Part shown: in pieces, positions 8,033-16,923 of the stretch | Layout of the letters: each line of letters starts with the position of its first letter | How positions within the stretch are numbered: the stretch's first letter is position 1 | Source: Parachlamydiales bacterium | Lineage (GTDB): Bacteria; Chlamydiota; Chlamydiia; Chlamydiales; JABDDJ01 | Reading direction: 5' to 3' | Assembly: GCA_041671045.1 (NCBI GenBank) | Contig: JBAZCF010000006.1 | Location: 103,404-167,403 of the forward strand | DNA: 64,000 nucleotides | Program-made: the position numbers and the translations under genes | Notes under the pieces: model-generated | Told to the model about the DNA's origin: nothing | Databases searched by the model: none | What the model saw: only the letters and a program-made list of their open reading frames with translations

Positions 8033-8057
8033 GCACCCTCTAGGATTTAGAGGGTGC
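8033..8057. terminator. Hairpin between the secretin and lipoprotein genes
   Basis: GCACCCTCT and AGAGGGTGC form a perfect 9-bp stem with a 7-base loop, just after the secretin stop codon on the minus strand. No long U-run follows directly, so it may be an attenuator or a processing/stability element rather than a full terminator. Confidence 0.5.
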
Positions 8058-8066
8058 AGAAAGTGA

Positions 8067-11000
8067 TTAACGGCAAGGACCGCAGCGTTTTCTTACGCAG
8101 CGTGATCTTGAGCGAGCTACACGTTTTGCCTGATTAGATCTATCGGAATAATCAGGTTGGGTATGTGTCAGCTCAGCAACTTCTTCGTCTTTGGGGAAGC
8201 CTAAGGGGCCTGTACCTCCGCAATCTACAAAGTCACCCACATTTAAGAAGTTAAGCGCTTCCTTCACTTCGTGTTTCCACATTGGAACAGGCTTATTACG
8301 TATCTTAAAGATGTTTTGCTGATGCCGTGTCAAATTGTTAATCTCTTCTTCCGTATCGATTAATTTCGGACGGATGAAGATCATCAAATTCCGTTTCGAA
8401 TCACTGTAGGTTTTATAGCTGAATAATGCTCCTAACAGTGGTGCTCCACCTAAGCAAGGCACTTCATTACGATAACGGGTCTCGTCATCTTGTATCATAC
8501 CGCTTATGATTAAGAAGTAGCCGTCTGGGATATGAACACGTGTTTTTGTCGTGTTCTTGCTCGTCGTTGGGCCTGCTCCGGCGTCGCTAAGGAGTCCATT
8601 CTGTCCGCCGCCGCCACCGCCGCTCGATGTAGGGTTGTTGATGACGTTGCTAACTTCTTCGGCAATATCCAAGGTAATGATATTGCTGGGCCCTAAGGTA
8701 GGCGTGACAGTCAGACGTGTACCGATATCCCTGAATTCAAAGTTACTGGTGATAACGTCCCCTGTATTGTTTGCTACAGAGTTAGTACGGAACTGAGTAT
8801 TGATACCTACAAATATTTCAGCCGGTACGCCATCTTCAGTTAAAATCTTAGGATTGAGGATAACGTTACCGATATTTCTTTCATGTAGAGCTGTGATCAA
8901 AGCGCCGATAGAGTTAAACTCCAAACCAAAAGCTTTATTCACAATATGTTGACCGATGATACCTAAGGTATAACCCGGCGAAGAAGCAAACTGTGTACCG
9001 TTAGGAGTTGATGCTGTCGCTTGGCCTGCGGCATTTACTGTCACACCTGTTGAATTCAGTGCTTGAGGAAGTGTAGATGCACCGGCAATAAAGCCTTGGG
9101 AACCTGAGAAGTTACCCCCGCCGAAACGTGTAGCCCAGTTAACGCCATAATTTAACGAGTCTGTGATCGTTGTATCCAATATCAACATCTCGATAAAGAC
9201 TTGTCGTAATGGAATGTCCATTTCATTGATTAGCTCGATGACCTTATCCAGCTCTTCGGGAGGACCGCTAAATACCAACGAATTAGACTCTTCCAGCCAC
9301 TGGATGCTGTTGATGGTAGTGATCAAAGCAGCATTTATAGCTTCGGAATCCAAGAGGCTCAATCCGATTTTTTTGATAGCTTCATCAATTGCATCGCCTT
9401 TGCGGAATTGCAATTTATAGATATAGAATTTGGTACGTTCAACAAATCCCACAGGCAAGGTAGGGTTCAGTCTACCAAATCGTGCTTTCTGTCCGGAATA
9501 GATCGAATCATCTGGGGACAATTCAAAGATCCATAATCCTTTGCCGTCAATAATCCAATGCCCTTTAGGGCCTAATAAATTGCCGTTCTCATCGACAGGC
9601 AAAGTTGCTCTTATAGCATCTAAAGATTGACCGGGAAGTAATTGTTGGAAATACCAGTTTCCTTGCGGATCCACTTTCCAATATCCATCAGGGGGAGGAA
9701 TATCTGTGGGAAGGGGAAGATTACCTACTCCACCGGGTCTTAAGCTTTGTCCTTGCTTTGTAAAATCTATAGGAATGGGCGGGGCGCCGGGTGTGGCAAC
9801 AGTGCCCGCTAAACCAGGGATAAAGGGATTTGTCTCAGAACCGGACAGGTTGTCTTGCAAAGTGGGTTTATAAACCCATCTGCCGCGATCGTCCAGTTCC
9901 CATTTACCACGCAAACCATCAATGGATCCGGGAAGCCCATCAGGACCTAGATCTGCAGTGCCTACTCTGCCTTTAAGGGCAGCAGCAGCGGCTCCCTCGG
10001 GAGTTTCGTCCCCGCGCAGAGCGGAGCGCCAAGCATCGTAATTCATGAACTGGATATTCTTCAGATCATAAACACCTGTCGTTCCATCTCTTTGGTCAAG
10101 CCTGTACAAGATAGGCATGATCCTTTCCATGATGAAAGGAGAAGTCATGATGAAGATACTATTGGAAGCTCCATGAGGAACCAAGGTCAGTGGTTGTTCA
10201 CGCGCAATAGGCTTTAATACGCTTTGCGCCAGTTCAACAAGGGAGTCCAGTGAAGTATTACGTACAACGTACTGGCCGATTGTTTGGCTGCTTGCGGGAG
10301 CGTCCACTCCGCGTAAAACCTGTACTATTTGCCTGACATTATCTCTGAAATCACTGATGACCAGGTGATTGGTCTCACGGAAAACTTCTACGATCCCCCT
10401 GGATGAAATCAAATTGCTGATTACGTTCTGAGCAGTCTGAGCATCCAGAGTATTCAACTGTATTACTTGAGTGATGATGTCAGCATCAATGGGAATAGAG
10501 TAAGGGTTGCCGTAATTGTCTATGACGACATTGCCCAATCCTTTGACGCCGGGATTTCTGTGGATCAAGAAATTGTCGCCTTCCTCAATAATGGACAAAT
10601 CGTGGATGCGCAAAACTTGCAAAAGAGTAGCCATGATTTCTTCAACAGTGACTGCTTCCTCGGAAACAATAGTCACATTGAACTGAAGATCATTTTCGTC
10701 ATAAATGAAGTTACGGTTTGTTAGTCGGCTGACAAAATGAATATATTCAGTGATAGCAATGTTGTTAAAGTTAATCTGGATAGGTTTTGTCTGTGTCTTC
10801 AATCCCACTGCCGGCTGGGCGGTAGGTTGCACAGGCGCCGCTTGGGCGATAAGGTTGTAATCTTCATAATTTCTAGAGGGCGCTGAACTATCTAAAACCA
10901 GACCTACGCTGCGTTTTTGCTGCAAAGGCTGCTCTTGCCAATAATATTCATCACTTTCAAAAGAAGTTTGTTGCTGCGGTTTAGGAGTGATAGAATGGAC

Positions 11001-11717
11001 TATCGCGGTAGCACCTTCCAAACTTTTTTCAGAAGAATTAGCTCCATATCCTGATTGTGTATTCCAACCGACTGCAGCTCCGCTTGGGGCTGTCTGGTAA
11101 TTACCGGGACCTTCTAAAAGCTCTCGAAAATGTTTTTGCAGGGGTTCGCTCGAAACAAATTGATCCGGGTCGAGCCTTTCGTCTGCGACTTCCCAATCTT
11201 GATCTGAAAGTACATTATCGTTCCAAAGGTCTTGCTCATTGCCGGAAGCGGCATTTAAGAATGACCCATACTGAGGCTCTACATTTCCCGCGATAGGATA
11301 GAAGGAGGCGGGGGTAGTGGATTGTCGTACAGAAGCTACTCTTAGGTCTACATTAGATCTGTTATAGGCTGAAGAATTCTCCGGTTGCGGAGGCGTGGGG
11401 TATATCAACTCGACATCATCCTCATCAGGATCATCTACAGGGCCTGTAGCTTCCAAGAATGGGAGAAAATGATAAGTCTCATTAGGAGAGGTTACAGGCT
11501 TGCTCCTCGCCGCTGTCTTAGGGCTTAGACCCTGATGCGGAGGAGGATTTTGCTTGGGGTACATATTGAAGGGCACTGTCTGCTGAAGCAGAATAATGCC
11601 TGCACCTTCTGTTTGTCCTAATGAGGATTGTGCAGCTTGTGGAAAAACCGCAATGGCACCCAAGAAAGCGAAGGCTTGGATGTTTTTTCGTAGAGTACGC
11701 GAAAAGGCTGCTTTCAT
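8067..11717 (-). CDS. Type II/III-family outer-membrane secretin, GspD-like, unusually long
   Basis: Forms the outer-membrane gate of a secretion machine. The C-terminal secretin domain is clear (about 850-1150): TRVHIPDGYFLIISGMIQDDE, VPCLGGAPLLGALFSY and SKRNLMIFIRPKLID, typical of GspD. Upstream are N-domains (about 310-480: INFNNIAITEYIHFVSRLTN, VIQLNTLDAQTAQNVI). The protein is about 1216 residues, well above the 650-900 I expect for GspD. The excess comes from a low-complexity 300-residue N-terminus and an insert (about 600-740) with three GxWxxDxxGxW-type units. It also has a Gly run (GGGGGG) near 1035 and an Arg/Cys-rich tail (RSRSRCVRKRCGPCR). I chose the ATG at 11715-11717 over a TTG four codons upstream; a signal sequence follows. 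Confidence 0.85.
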   Translation of the reverse strand: MKAAFSRTLRKNIQAFAFLGAIAVFPQAAQSSLGQTEGAGIILLQQTVPFNMYPKQNPPPHQGLSPKTAARSKPVTSPNETYHFLPFLEATGPVDDPDEDDVELIYPTPPQPENSSAYNRSNVDLRVASVRQSTTPASFYPIAGNVEPQYGSFLNAASGNEQDLWNDNVLSDQDWEVADERLDPDQFVSSEPLQKHFRELLEGPGNYQTAPSGAAVGWNTQSGYGANSSEKSLEGATAIVHSITPKPQQQTSFESDEYYWQEQPLQQKRSVGLVLDSSAPSRNYEDYNLIAQAAPVQPTAQPAVGLKTQTKPIQINFNNIAITEYIHFVSRLTNRNFIYDENDLQFNVTIVSEEAVTVEEIMATLLQVLRIHDLSIIEEGDNFLIHRNPGVKGLGNVVIDNYGNPYSIPIDADIITQVIQLNTLDAQTAQNVISNLISSRGIVEVFRETNHLVISDFRDNVRQIVQVLRGVDAPASSQTIGQYVVRNTSLDSLVELAQSVLKPIAREQPLTLVPHGASNSIFIMTSPFIMERIMPILYRLDQRDGTTGVYDLKNIQFMNYDAWRSALRGDETPEGAAAAALKGRVGTADLGPDGLPGSIDGLRGKWELDDRGRWVYKPTLQDNLSGSETNPFIPGLAGTVATPGAPPIPIDFTKQGQSLRPGGVGNLPLPTDIPPPDGYWKVDPQGNWYFQQLLPGQSLDAIRATLPVDENGNLLGPKGHWIIDGKGLWIFELSPDDSIYSGQKARFGRLNPTLPVGFVERTKFYIYKLQFRKGDAIDEAIKKIGLSLLDSEAINAALITTINSIQWLEESNSLVFSGPPEELDKVIELINEMDIPLRQVFIEMLILDTTITDSLNYGVNWATRFGGGNFSGSQGFIAGASTLPQALNSTGVTVNAAGQATASTPNGTQFASSPGYTLGIIGQHIVNKAFGLEFNSIGALITALHERNIGNVILNPKILTEDGVPAEIFVGINTQFRTNSVANNTGDVITSNFEFRDIGTRLTVTPTLGPSNIITLDIAEEVSNVINNPTSSGGGGGGQNGLLSDAGAGPTTSKNTTKTRVHIPDGYFLIISGMIQDDETRYRNEVPCLGGAPLLGALFSYKTYSDSKRNLMIFIRPKLIDTEEEINNLTRHQQNIFKIRNKPVPMWKHEVKEALNFLNVGDFVDCGGTGPLGFPKDEEVAELTHTQPDYSDRSNQAKRVARSRSRCVRKRCGPCR

Positions 11718-11940
11718 GTAGTTTTTCAAATTATTATGTTGCGATATTTCCGTAGAGAAGTCCTGCTGAAAGTCTTACTACACCTTTCTAAACAGTTCCT
11801 TTCTTTCCTGCATAATGCGAATACCTAAAGTTCACTTTTATTTCAGAGAATCAGATTTTTCCGCCAGTCAAAAAACACATCTCCTCGCTATTTTTTATTT
11901 TCAATCTAAGAAAAGACATAAATGATTTCTTCGTACTTAA

Positions 11941-11969
11941 TTGACATTTAAACAAAATCTAATTAGAAT
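11941..11969 (+). promoter_or_regulatory. Strong sigma-70-type promoter of the CPAF-like gene
   Basis: A perfect TTGACA (11941-11946), a 17-base spacer and TAGAAT (11964-11969) lie 27 bases before the ATG, with AAAGG as a ribosome-binding site. It occupies the 278-base divergent gap between the secretin and protease genes. The rest of that gap shows no gene. Confidence 0.7.
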
Positions 11970-11995
11970 TTTAAAATTATATTAAAGGTTTTATT

Positions 11996-13912
11996 ATGAA
12001 GCTTAGTCGATCAGCAATATTTATTACTTTTTTTTGCATAGTGTTTACTTCTACCTTTGCAAAACAACCTGAGCCGTATACATTAGACAAAGAAATGCGT
12101 AATGCTATCGACTCCATCGGACACACGTTCCAAGTTAACTATGGACCTACACCCTGGAAAAATGAACAATATAACTGGTATCTCGACCAAAAATTAGAAG
12201 AGACAAAGCAGGCAATTACTCCCCAAACCTCCATAAAAGAATTTCAACACCATCTAAACGATTTCTTCAAATCGATGAACGACCTGCATTCGTGCATCAT
12301 CTTTCATTCCACAGCCTTCGCATCTTTGCCTTTTGAGCTACGCACTACAGAAGGTCGGTTTTTCGTGCATCGCTTTATGGATAAACTAGCCGATAACGCA
12401 TTTCAGATTTTAACTCCCGGTGATGAAATCCTCAGCATGGATGGCGAGCCTATTAAAACTGTTTTTGACCGCTTCTTAGCGCAAACATCTGTTAAAAACC
12501 CCTCTCCCAGTGATATCGGTTATGCCCTAAGCCGTTTTACCCGACGCGCTGGTGCAACCCTAAGTCCCATGCCGGAAAATCTTAAGAAGACAATTTTTGA
12601 AGTACGCAAAAAAGGTTCTAAGACAATACGTAAGATGTCTTATAAATGGAAGTACTCCCACGAGTCTATGCCCTTTAGAAAAGGACTTCATCCTGTCTTA
12701 ACTATTAAACCCCTCGAATCTACTCCCTTTTATAGAGCCCTCGCGCGCGCCGATATTAATGTGGAAATTAAGCAAGATAACATGCTTATAGAACAATTGT
12801 TTGAACGGCTAGGAACCCCTACAGGCAAAGAAGTCATCCAGGCAATCCTAAATAAATACGCCCATTCAGAAGACTCCCTGGAAAATGAGTTAGATGAAGC
12901 AAAAATTGAAGAAATAATACGCTTCACTAAGCAGAAAGAGGGTACCGTCCTTCCTCCCTTAGGCAAGATCCTTTGGAAAAGCAACCCTCAAGACTATTTT
13001 GAAGCCTTTATCTATGAATTGGACACCAAGCAAAAAGTTGGTTTCATCCGTCTGCAAACTTTCATGCCTGACAATACCATTAATATCATATGGAAAATCC
13101 TGAAACAAAAAAAACTCGCCAAAGAGCCTTGGGATGAATTTGCAGATAAGATCAATTACTTCAAGGACCGCACTGATATCCTGGTGATCGATCAGACAGA
13201 TAACCATGGGGGAGCTGATCTATACACTTTTGCCATAGCCAGCATGCTGTCAGACACACCCCTAGCAACATCGCCTGATCACCACACCCTTAATTCAGAC
13301 CTTATAAGTTCAGCAGTAGAGATAAGTCAGCTTTCCGAGGATGAATTGATGAAAGAGCTTGAAGAATCAAACAGTTTCGTCAATCAAACGATCCTCGGAT
13401 ATCCTGCAGATATTCTCCATATGAACAGAATGATTTCCTACTATAAATATCTGCTTAGCTGCTGGAAAAAGGGTGAGGTTTATACAAACCCGGTCCATTC
13501 TCATGGCGTAGATAAAGTGATCCCTTCAAAAAAAGCCAGATACGTCAAACCGATCATCGTATTAATAGACGAGTTTGCCATGTCTTGCGGCGACGTATTT
13601 CCTGCCATGATGCAGGATAATAACCGTGCCTTATTATTCGGACATACGACAGCAGGTGCCGGCGGGGCCGTCAAAAAAACGGATTTTCCAAATCGCTTGG
13701 GGATAGATTTCTATGCTTATACTGATACTTTGCTTATCCGATCTAATGGGATGCCGATAGAGAATATTGGCGTCTCTCCTGATGTGCAGTATCATCTTAC
13801 AGCAGAAGACCTTACGAACGGATATCCAGGATATATTCAAGCTTTAAAGGAACAAATCCGGAAGCTAGTTCCGAGTCCTATAAGAGAAAAAGAACCGATA
13901 ACAGCTAAGTGA
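11996..13912 (+). CDS. cpaf: CPAF-type tail-specific (S41-like) serine protease
   Basis: Homologue of the chlamydial protease-like activity factor, a secreted protease that acts late in infection. An N-terminal signal peptide (MKLSRSAIFITFFCIVFTSTFA) is followed by the CPAF fold. The triad can be placed as His98 (MNDLHSC), Ser530 (MSCGDVFP, preceded by IVLIDEFA) and Glu589 (IENIGVSP). As I remember the C. trachomatis enzyme (His105, Ser499, Glu558), the Ser-Glu spacing of 59 residues is identical. The motif TTAGAGGAV after the Ser also matches. Length is 638 residues, slightly longer than the Chlamydia protein. It has its own strong promoter and a classic terminator, so it is a monocistronic unit. 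Confidence 0.88.
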   Translation: MKLSRSAIFITFFCIVFTSTFAKQPEPYTLDKEMRNAIDSIGHTFQVNYGPTPWKNEQYNWYLDQKLEETKQAITPQTSIKEFQHHLNDFFKSMNDLHSCIIFHSTAFASLPFELRTTEGRFFVHRFMDKLADNAFQILTPGDEILSMDGEPIKTVFDRFLAQTSVKNPSPSDIGYALSRFTRRAGATLSPMPENLKKTIFEVRKKGSKTIRKMSYKWKYSHESMPFRKGLHPVLTIKPLESTPFYRALARADINVEIKQDNMLIEQLFERLGTPTGKEVIQAILNKYAHSEDSLENELDEAKIEEIIRFTKQKEGTVLPPLGKILWKSNPQDYFEAFIYELDTKQKVGFIRLQTFMPDNTINIIWKILKQKKLAKEPWDEFADKINYFKDRTDILVIDQTDNHGGADLYTFAIASMLSDTPLATSPDHHTLNSDLISSAVEISQLSEDELMKELEESNSFVNQTILGYPADILHMNRMISYYKYLLSCWKKGEVYTNPVHSHGVDKVIPSKKARYVKPIIVLIDEFAMSCGDVFPAMMQDNNRALLFGHTTAGAGGAVKKTDFPNRLGIDFYAYTDTLLIRSNGMPIENIGVSPDVQYHLTAEDLTNGYPGYIQALKEQIRKLVPSPIREKEPITAK

Positions 13913-13976
13913 TTTAAAGTAAGAGCTTTAAATCTTTCTGCTCCTTATCTCGATTCTGAGCAAAAACGGTACTTTA

Positions 13977-14000
13977 GGGGCAATTTTTTGCCCCTTTTTT
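13977..14000 (+). terminator. Rho-independent terminator of the CPAF-like gene
   Basis: GGGGC, loop AATTTTTT, GCCCC, then a run of six T. This is a textbook intrinsic terminator 64 bases after the stop codon. Confidence 0.85.
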
Positions 14001-14130
14001 GTTAGGTTTAGCAGCATTTTTTGTGCGACAACTACTTACAATCAACCAGTTGCTTATTGTTTTGGAAAAGTGCTTGCACCCATTCCCATCAACTGTTAAA
14101 GTCGGCCACCATAACGCCCCCAGAATATAT

Positions 14131-14150
14131 TGTGGAAAGGTTGTTCATAA
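14131..14150 (+). promoter_or_regulatory. Two degenerate DnaA-box-like 9-mers upstream of dnaA
   Basis: TGTGGAAAG (14131-14139) and TGTTCATAA (14142-14150) each differ from TGTGGATAA at two positions. They have the same orientation, 11 bases apart, about 85 bases before the dnaA start. Autoregulation by DnaA is plausible but the matches are weak. Confidence 0.25.
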
Positions 14151-14233
14151 CTTTTTACGTTACATAAATGGGGACATTATGGCATGATGACACACCGAAA
14201 TCGGCAACACCTAGTACTAAGGAACAAAACACT

Positions 14234-15583
14234 ATGTTATCTTGTGACCATCGAGAAGCTTGGAACCAATTTCTTGAATTCGCAAAAAAACACTGCTCCA
14301 TCACCGCATTCGGCAACTGGCTTGCACCTATTAAAGTTCTTGAAGCGACTGAAGATGCCGTCACCCTAGAAATCCCAAACATCTTTGTAAAAGAGTATCT
14401 GTTATCAAACTATGCTAAAGATCTATGCGCTTTCTTACCCGTAAATGCTAAAGGTGAACCCAATATACTCTTTGTTATTGCGTCACAGCCTACTGCTGCC
14501 CTCCAGCCTTCCCTCCCCTCTCTGCCCTCAGTAAATACTGTAGCGCAAGGCCAAGGTCAGGGCGGAGTAAAACTTAACCCCTTTTATCGCTTCGATACAT
14601 TCATCGAGGGACCTACCAACCAGTTCGTTAAATCTGCTGCCTATGGAGTAGCCGCCCGACCCGGCCAAAACTACAACATTCTTTTCATCCATGGTGGCGT
14701 AGGCTTGGGAAAAACCCATATCCTCCATAGCATTGGACACTACATCCAAGAACATCATAAAGGACTGCGTGTACAATGCATCACGACCGAAGCTTTTATT
14801 AACGATCTGGTCGACAGCCTACGTAATAAATCTATCGAGAAAATGAAGCGTTTTTATCGTTCTGATGTAGATGTACTCCTCGTGGACGATATCCAATTTC
14901 TGCAAAATCGTCTCAACTTCGAAGAAGAATTCTGCCATACATTTGAAACACTGATCAATCAACGCAAACAAATCGTTATCACGAGCGACAAACCACCTTC
15001 GCAGCTCAAACTCTCCGAAAGAATGATCGCACGTATGGAATGGGGTCTTGTCGCACATGTCGGCGTTCCAGAATTGGAAACACGCGTCGCTATTTTGCAG
15101 AGCAAAGCCCGTACGCGCGGTATCGATATTCCACAAAATGTAGCCTTCTACATTGCAGAACATATATTCAGCAACGTTCGTCAGCTTGAAGGCGCTGTCA
15201 ATAAACTATGCGCTCATAGCAAATTGATGAACCTTTCCATTACTGAAGAACTTGTGATGTCCGCTTTGCGTGAAATGCTGCAGCAAGCTCCCGGCGCAGA
15301 CCTTACCATTGACAACATCCTCAAAGGAGTAGCCTCCTTTTTCCAAGTGCGTGTCAGTGATATCAAAGGAACTTGCCGAGCCAAAGAAGTCGCTTTCCCT
15401 CGCCAAGTGGCCATGTATCTCGCCTGCAAGCTGATCAATGGCTCTTTGCAATCTTTAGGATCTGTTTTCGGAAAAACACACTCCACTTTGCTGCACGCGT
15501 GCAAGGCTATTGAGAAGAAACTAGAAGGCAATGAAACACTGCGCCGCCAGCTCAACATGGTAGAACGCCAGCTAACAGGCTAA
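14234..15583 (+). CDS. dnaA: Chromosomal replication initiator DnaA
   Basis: Binds DnaA boxes and melts the replication origin. Domain I (about 1-85: CSITAFGNWLAPIKVLE, IPNIFVKEYLLSNY) is followed by a short linker and the AAA+ core with Walker A GGVGLGKTH (154-162), Walker B VLLVDDIQFL and sensor-2 region NVRQLEGAVNKL. The C-terminal domain IV carries the DnaA signature GKTHSTLLHACKAI. I take the start as the ATG at 14234 (MLSCDHREAW, with AAGGA nine bases upstream), because chlamydial DnaA begins in the same way; an upstream ATG at 14168 would add 22 unconserved residues. The closest relative I recall is one of the two DnaA paralogues of Chlamydia. No adjacent dnaN or clear origin is visible. 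Confidence 0.95.
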   Translation: MLSCDHREAWNQFLEFAKKHCSITAFGNWLAPIKVLEATEDAVTLEIPNIFVKEYLLSNYAKDLCAFLPVNAKGEPNILFVIASQPTAALQPSLPSLPSVNTVAQGQGQGGVKLNPFYRFDTFIEGPTNQFVKSAAYGVAARPGQNYNILFIHGGVGLGKTHILHSIGHYIQEHHKGLRVQCITTEAFINDLVDSLRNKSIEKMKRFYRSDVDVLLVDDIQFLQNRLNFEEEFCHTFETLINQRKQIVITSDKPPSQLKLSERMIARMEWGLVAHVGVPELETRVAILQSKARTRGIDIPQNVAFYIAEHIFSNVRQLEGAVNKLCAHSKLMNLSITEELVMSALREMLQQAPGADLTIDNILKGVASFFQVRVSDIKGTCRAKEVAFPRQVAMYLACKLINGSLQSLGSVFGKTHSTLLHACKAIEKKLEGNETLRRQLNMVERQLTG

Positions 15584-15605
15584 GCCTCGCCTGCATTAGG
15601 CTGTC

Positions 15606-15870
15606 CTCACATCGCCACGGTCCCCGCGGGACCGCGGCGCCGACGTTGACAGGCTCGCTGCGCGATTACGTCAAGAAATTGCGGTTTTCACTGCAGAAAC
15701 AAGTCATATAACTTAAGGGTAGATAGCATGACAAAATTTGCTATTGCTATTTGGGTTTATCCTGCAAAGGACTCGAATGGATTCGGTGTAGTGAAAATGT
15801 TTGACATGATCGCGTAGCGAGCCTGTCAACGTCGGCGACGCAGTCCCGCGGGGGACTGCGTCGATGTGAG
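15606..15870. repeat. Long imperfect inverted repeat element with nested GC palindromes
   Basis: In the 396-base gap between dnaA and the CDF gene, an arm at about 15606-15681 is repeated in inverse orientation at about 15798-15870. The outer ends CTCACATCG/CGATGTGAG and the blocks CGACGTTGACAGGCTCGCT and its complement are exact; the segments between are diverged. Each arm also holds its own palindrome around CCCGCGGG. The interior (15728-15817) is a 29-codon open frame with no recognisable product. It looks like a decayed non-autonomous element or a large cruciform. Confidence 0.75.
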
Positions 15871-15979
15871 ATCGGTATGAAAACAACCATACTACAGACA
15901 ACATAACGCAGGGAGAAGCTTCTCTGCGTTCTTTGCGTTCAAAAAACACCACACAGACCATAATACAGACAACATTGTG

Positions 15980-16921
15980 CTAGATCGGCGGTTTTTCTCT
16001 GTCAGGGTGATTCACTGGATGCGCTTCCAAATGCTTGGTAGGCTCCAAATGAGTCATCACGTTAACCTGATCCGCAGGGAAACTCTCAATCAACCTAACT
16101 TCAAGTACTGTGGCTCGCCGATGCACCTCATTCAATGTGAGCTTGCCGTCGAATAAAAGATGGACCTCAATCCATATGACGTCATTGACACGGCGGTGCC
16201 TAAGCTGATGGAAATCTTCGATTAGCTTTTCATCCACAGCGTTTTCCAGCAAAGCAAGAACTGTAGCATGCACATCTTCATCGATACGTTCCATCAGTCC
16301 TTGATAGGCTTGCAGACAGACCTGACCGCCCGTATAGAGAATCCACAATGCTAAAAATGCACCTACGATTGAGTCAACCCATGAGTAACCTGTCATCCAT
16401 GTAGCAAAGAGGCTAATGACGACGCCCATACTTGTCCACATATCTGTTTGAATATGATATCCATGTGATTGAAGAGCTATATTATTTAAGTCTTTGCCTC
16501 GACGTATCAAGTAATAGCTCATGACGGCATTGATAACGATAACTACGACGACCAGCAGCGCGCCCATTTCTAGGTTGTGCGGTGTGAATCCCCTAAATAA
16601 AGAATTAAAGGCATTATATAGGGTTGCACCGCCTGTGAACAGTACCAACAATCCTTCAAAAGCAGCGGAAAAGTAAGCTGCCTTTCCGTGGCCATATCTA
16701 TGTTCCCTATCGGGTGGTTTAGCTGCATACCATAGACTTAAAGAGGTAATACCCACGATTCCTATATGGAGTAAGGATTCCATAAAATCGGCGAATATTG
16801 CTTGGCTATTTGTGACAGCATAGGCATAAGCTTTAATGGCCAAGACGACAATTGCGCTTAGGGCGCTGAATGCCATTGGAACAAAATACTTGGAATCTTG
16901 GAGTTCAGAAATTTTTGCCAT
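15980..16921 (-). CDS. Cation diffusion facilitator (CDF) family transporter
   Basis: A proton-coupled exporter of divalent metals (Zn, Mn or Fe) in the inner membrane. Features: about six membrane helices; the transport-site segments FADFMESLLHI (helix 2) and HIQTDMW (helix 5, the HxxxD pair); HRYGHGKAAYFSAAFEG after helix 2; and a C-terminal cytosolic ferredoxin-like domain (about 215-300: RRVNDVIWIEVHLLFDG). I take the start as the ATG at 16919-16921, two bases after the ComF stop, giving 313 residues. A longer frame of 24 codons would overlap comF. Helix 2 has Asp then Glu where YiiP has two Asp, so metal preference may differ. It is the last gene of a three-gene minus-strand operon. Confidence 0.88.
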   Translation of the reverse strand: MAKISELQDSKYFVPMAFSALSAIVVLAIKAYAYAVTNSQAIFADFMESLLHIGIVGITSLSLWYAAKPPDREHRYGHGKAAYFSAAFEGLLVLFTGGATLYNAFNSLFRGFTPHNLEMGALLVVVVIVINAVMSYYLIRRGKDLNNIALQSHGYHIQTDMWTSMGVVISLFATWMTGYSWVDSIVGAFLALWILYTGGQVCLQAYQGLMERIDEDVHATVLALLENAVDEKLIEDFHQLRHRRVNDVIWIEVHLLFDGKLTLNEVHRRATVLEVRLIESFPADQVNVMTHLEPTKHLEAHPVNHPDREKPPI

Positions 16922-16923
16922 AA

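Noticed and set aside
15713..15961. Minus-strand open frame of 82 codons
   Set aside because: Covers the right arm of the inverted repeat and unrelated flank; no start signal.
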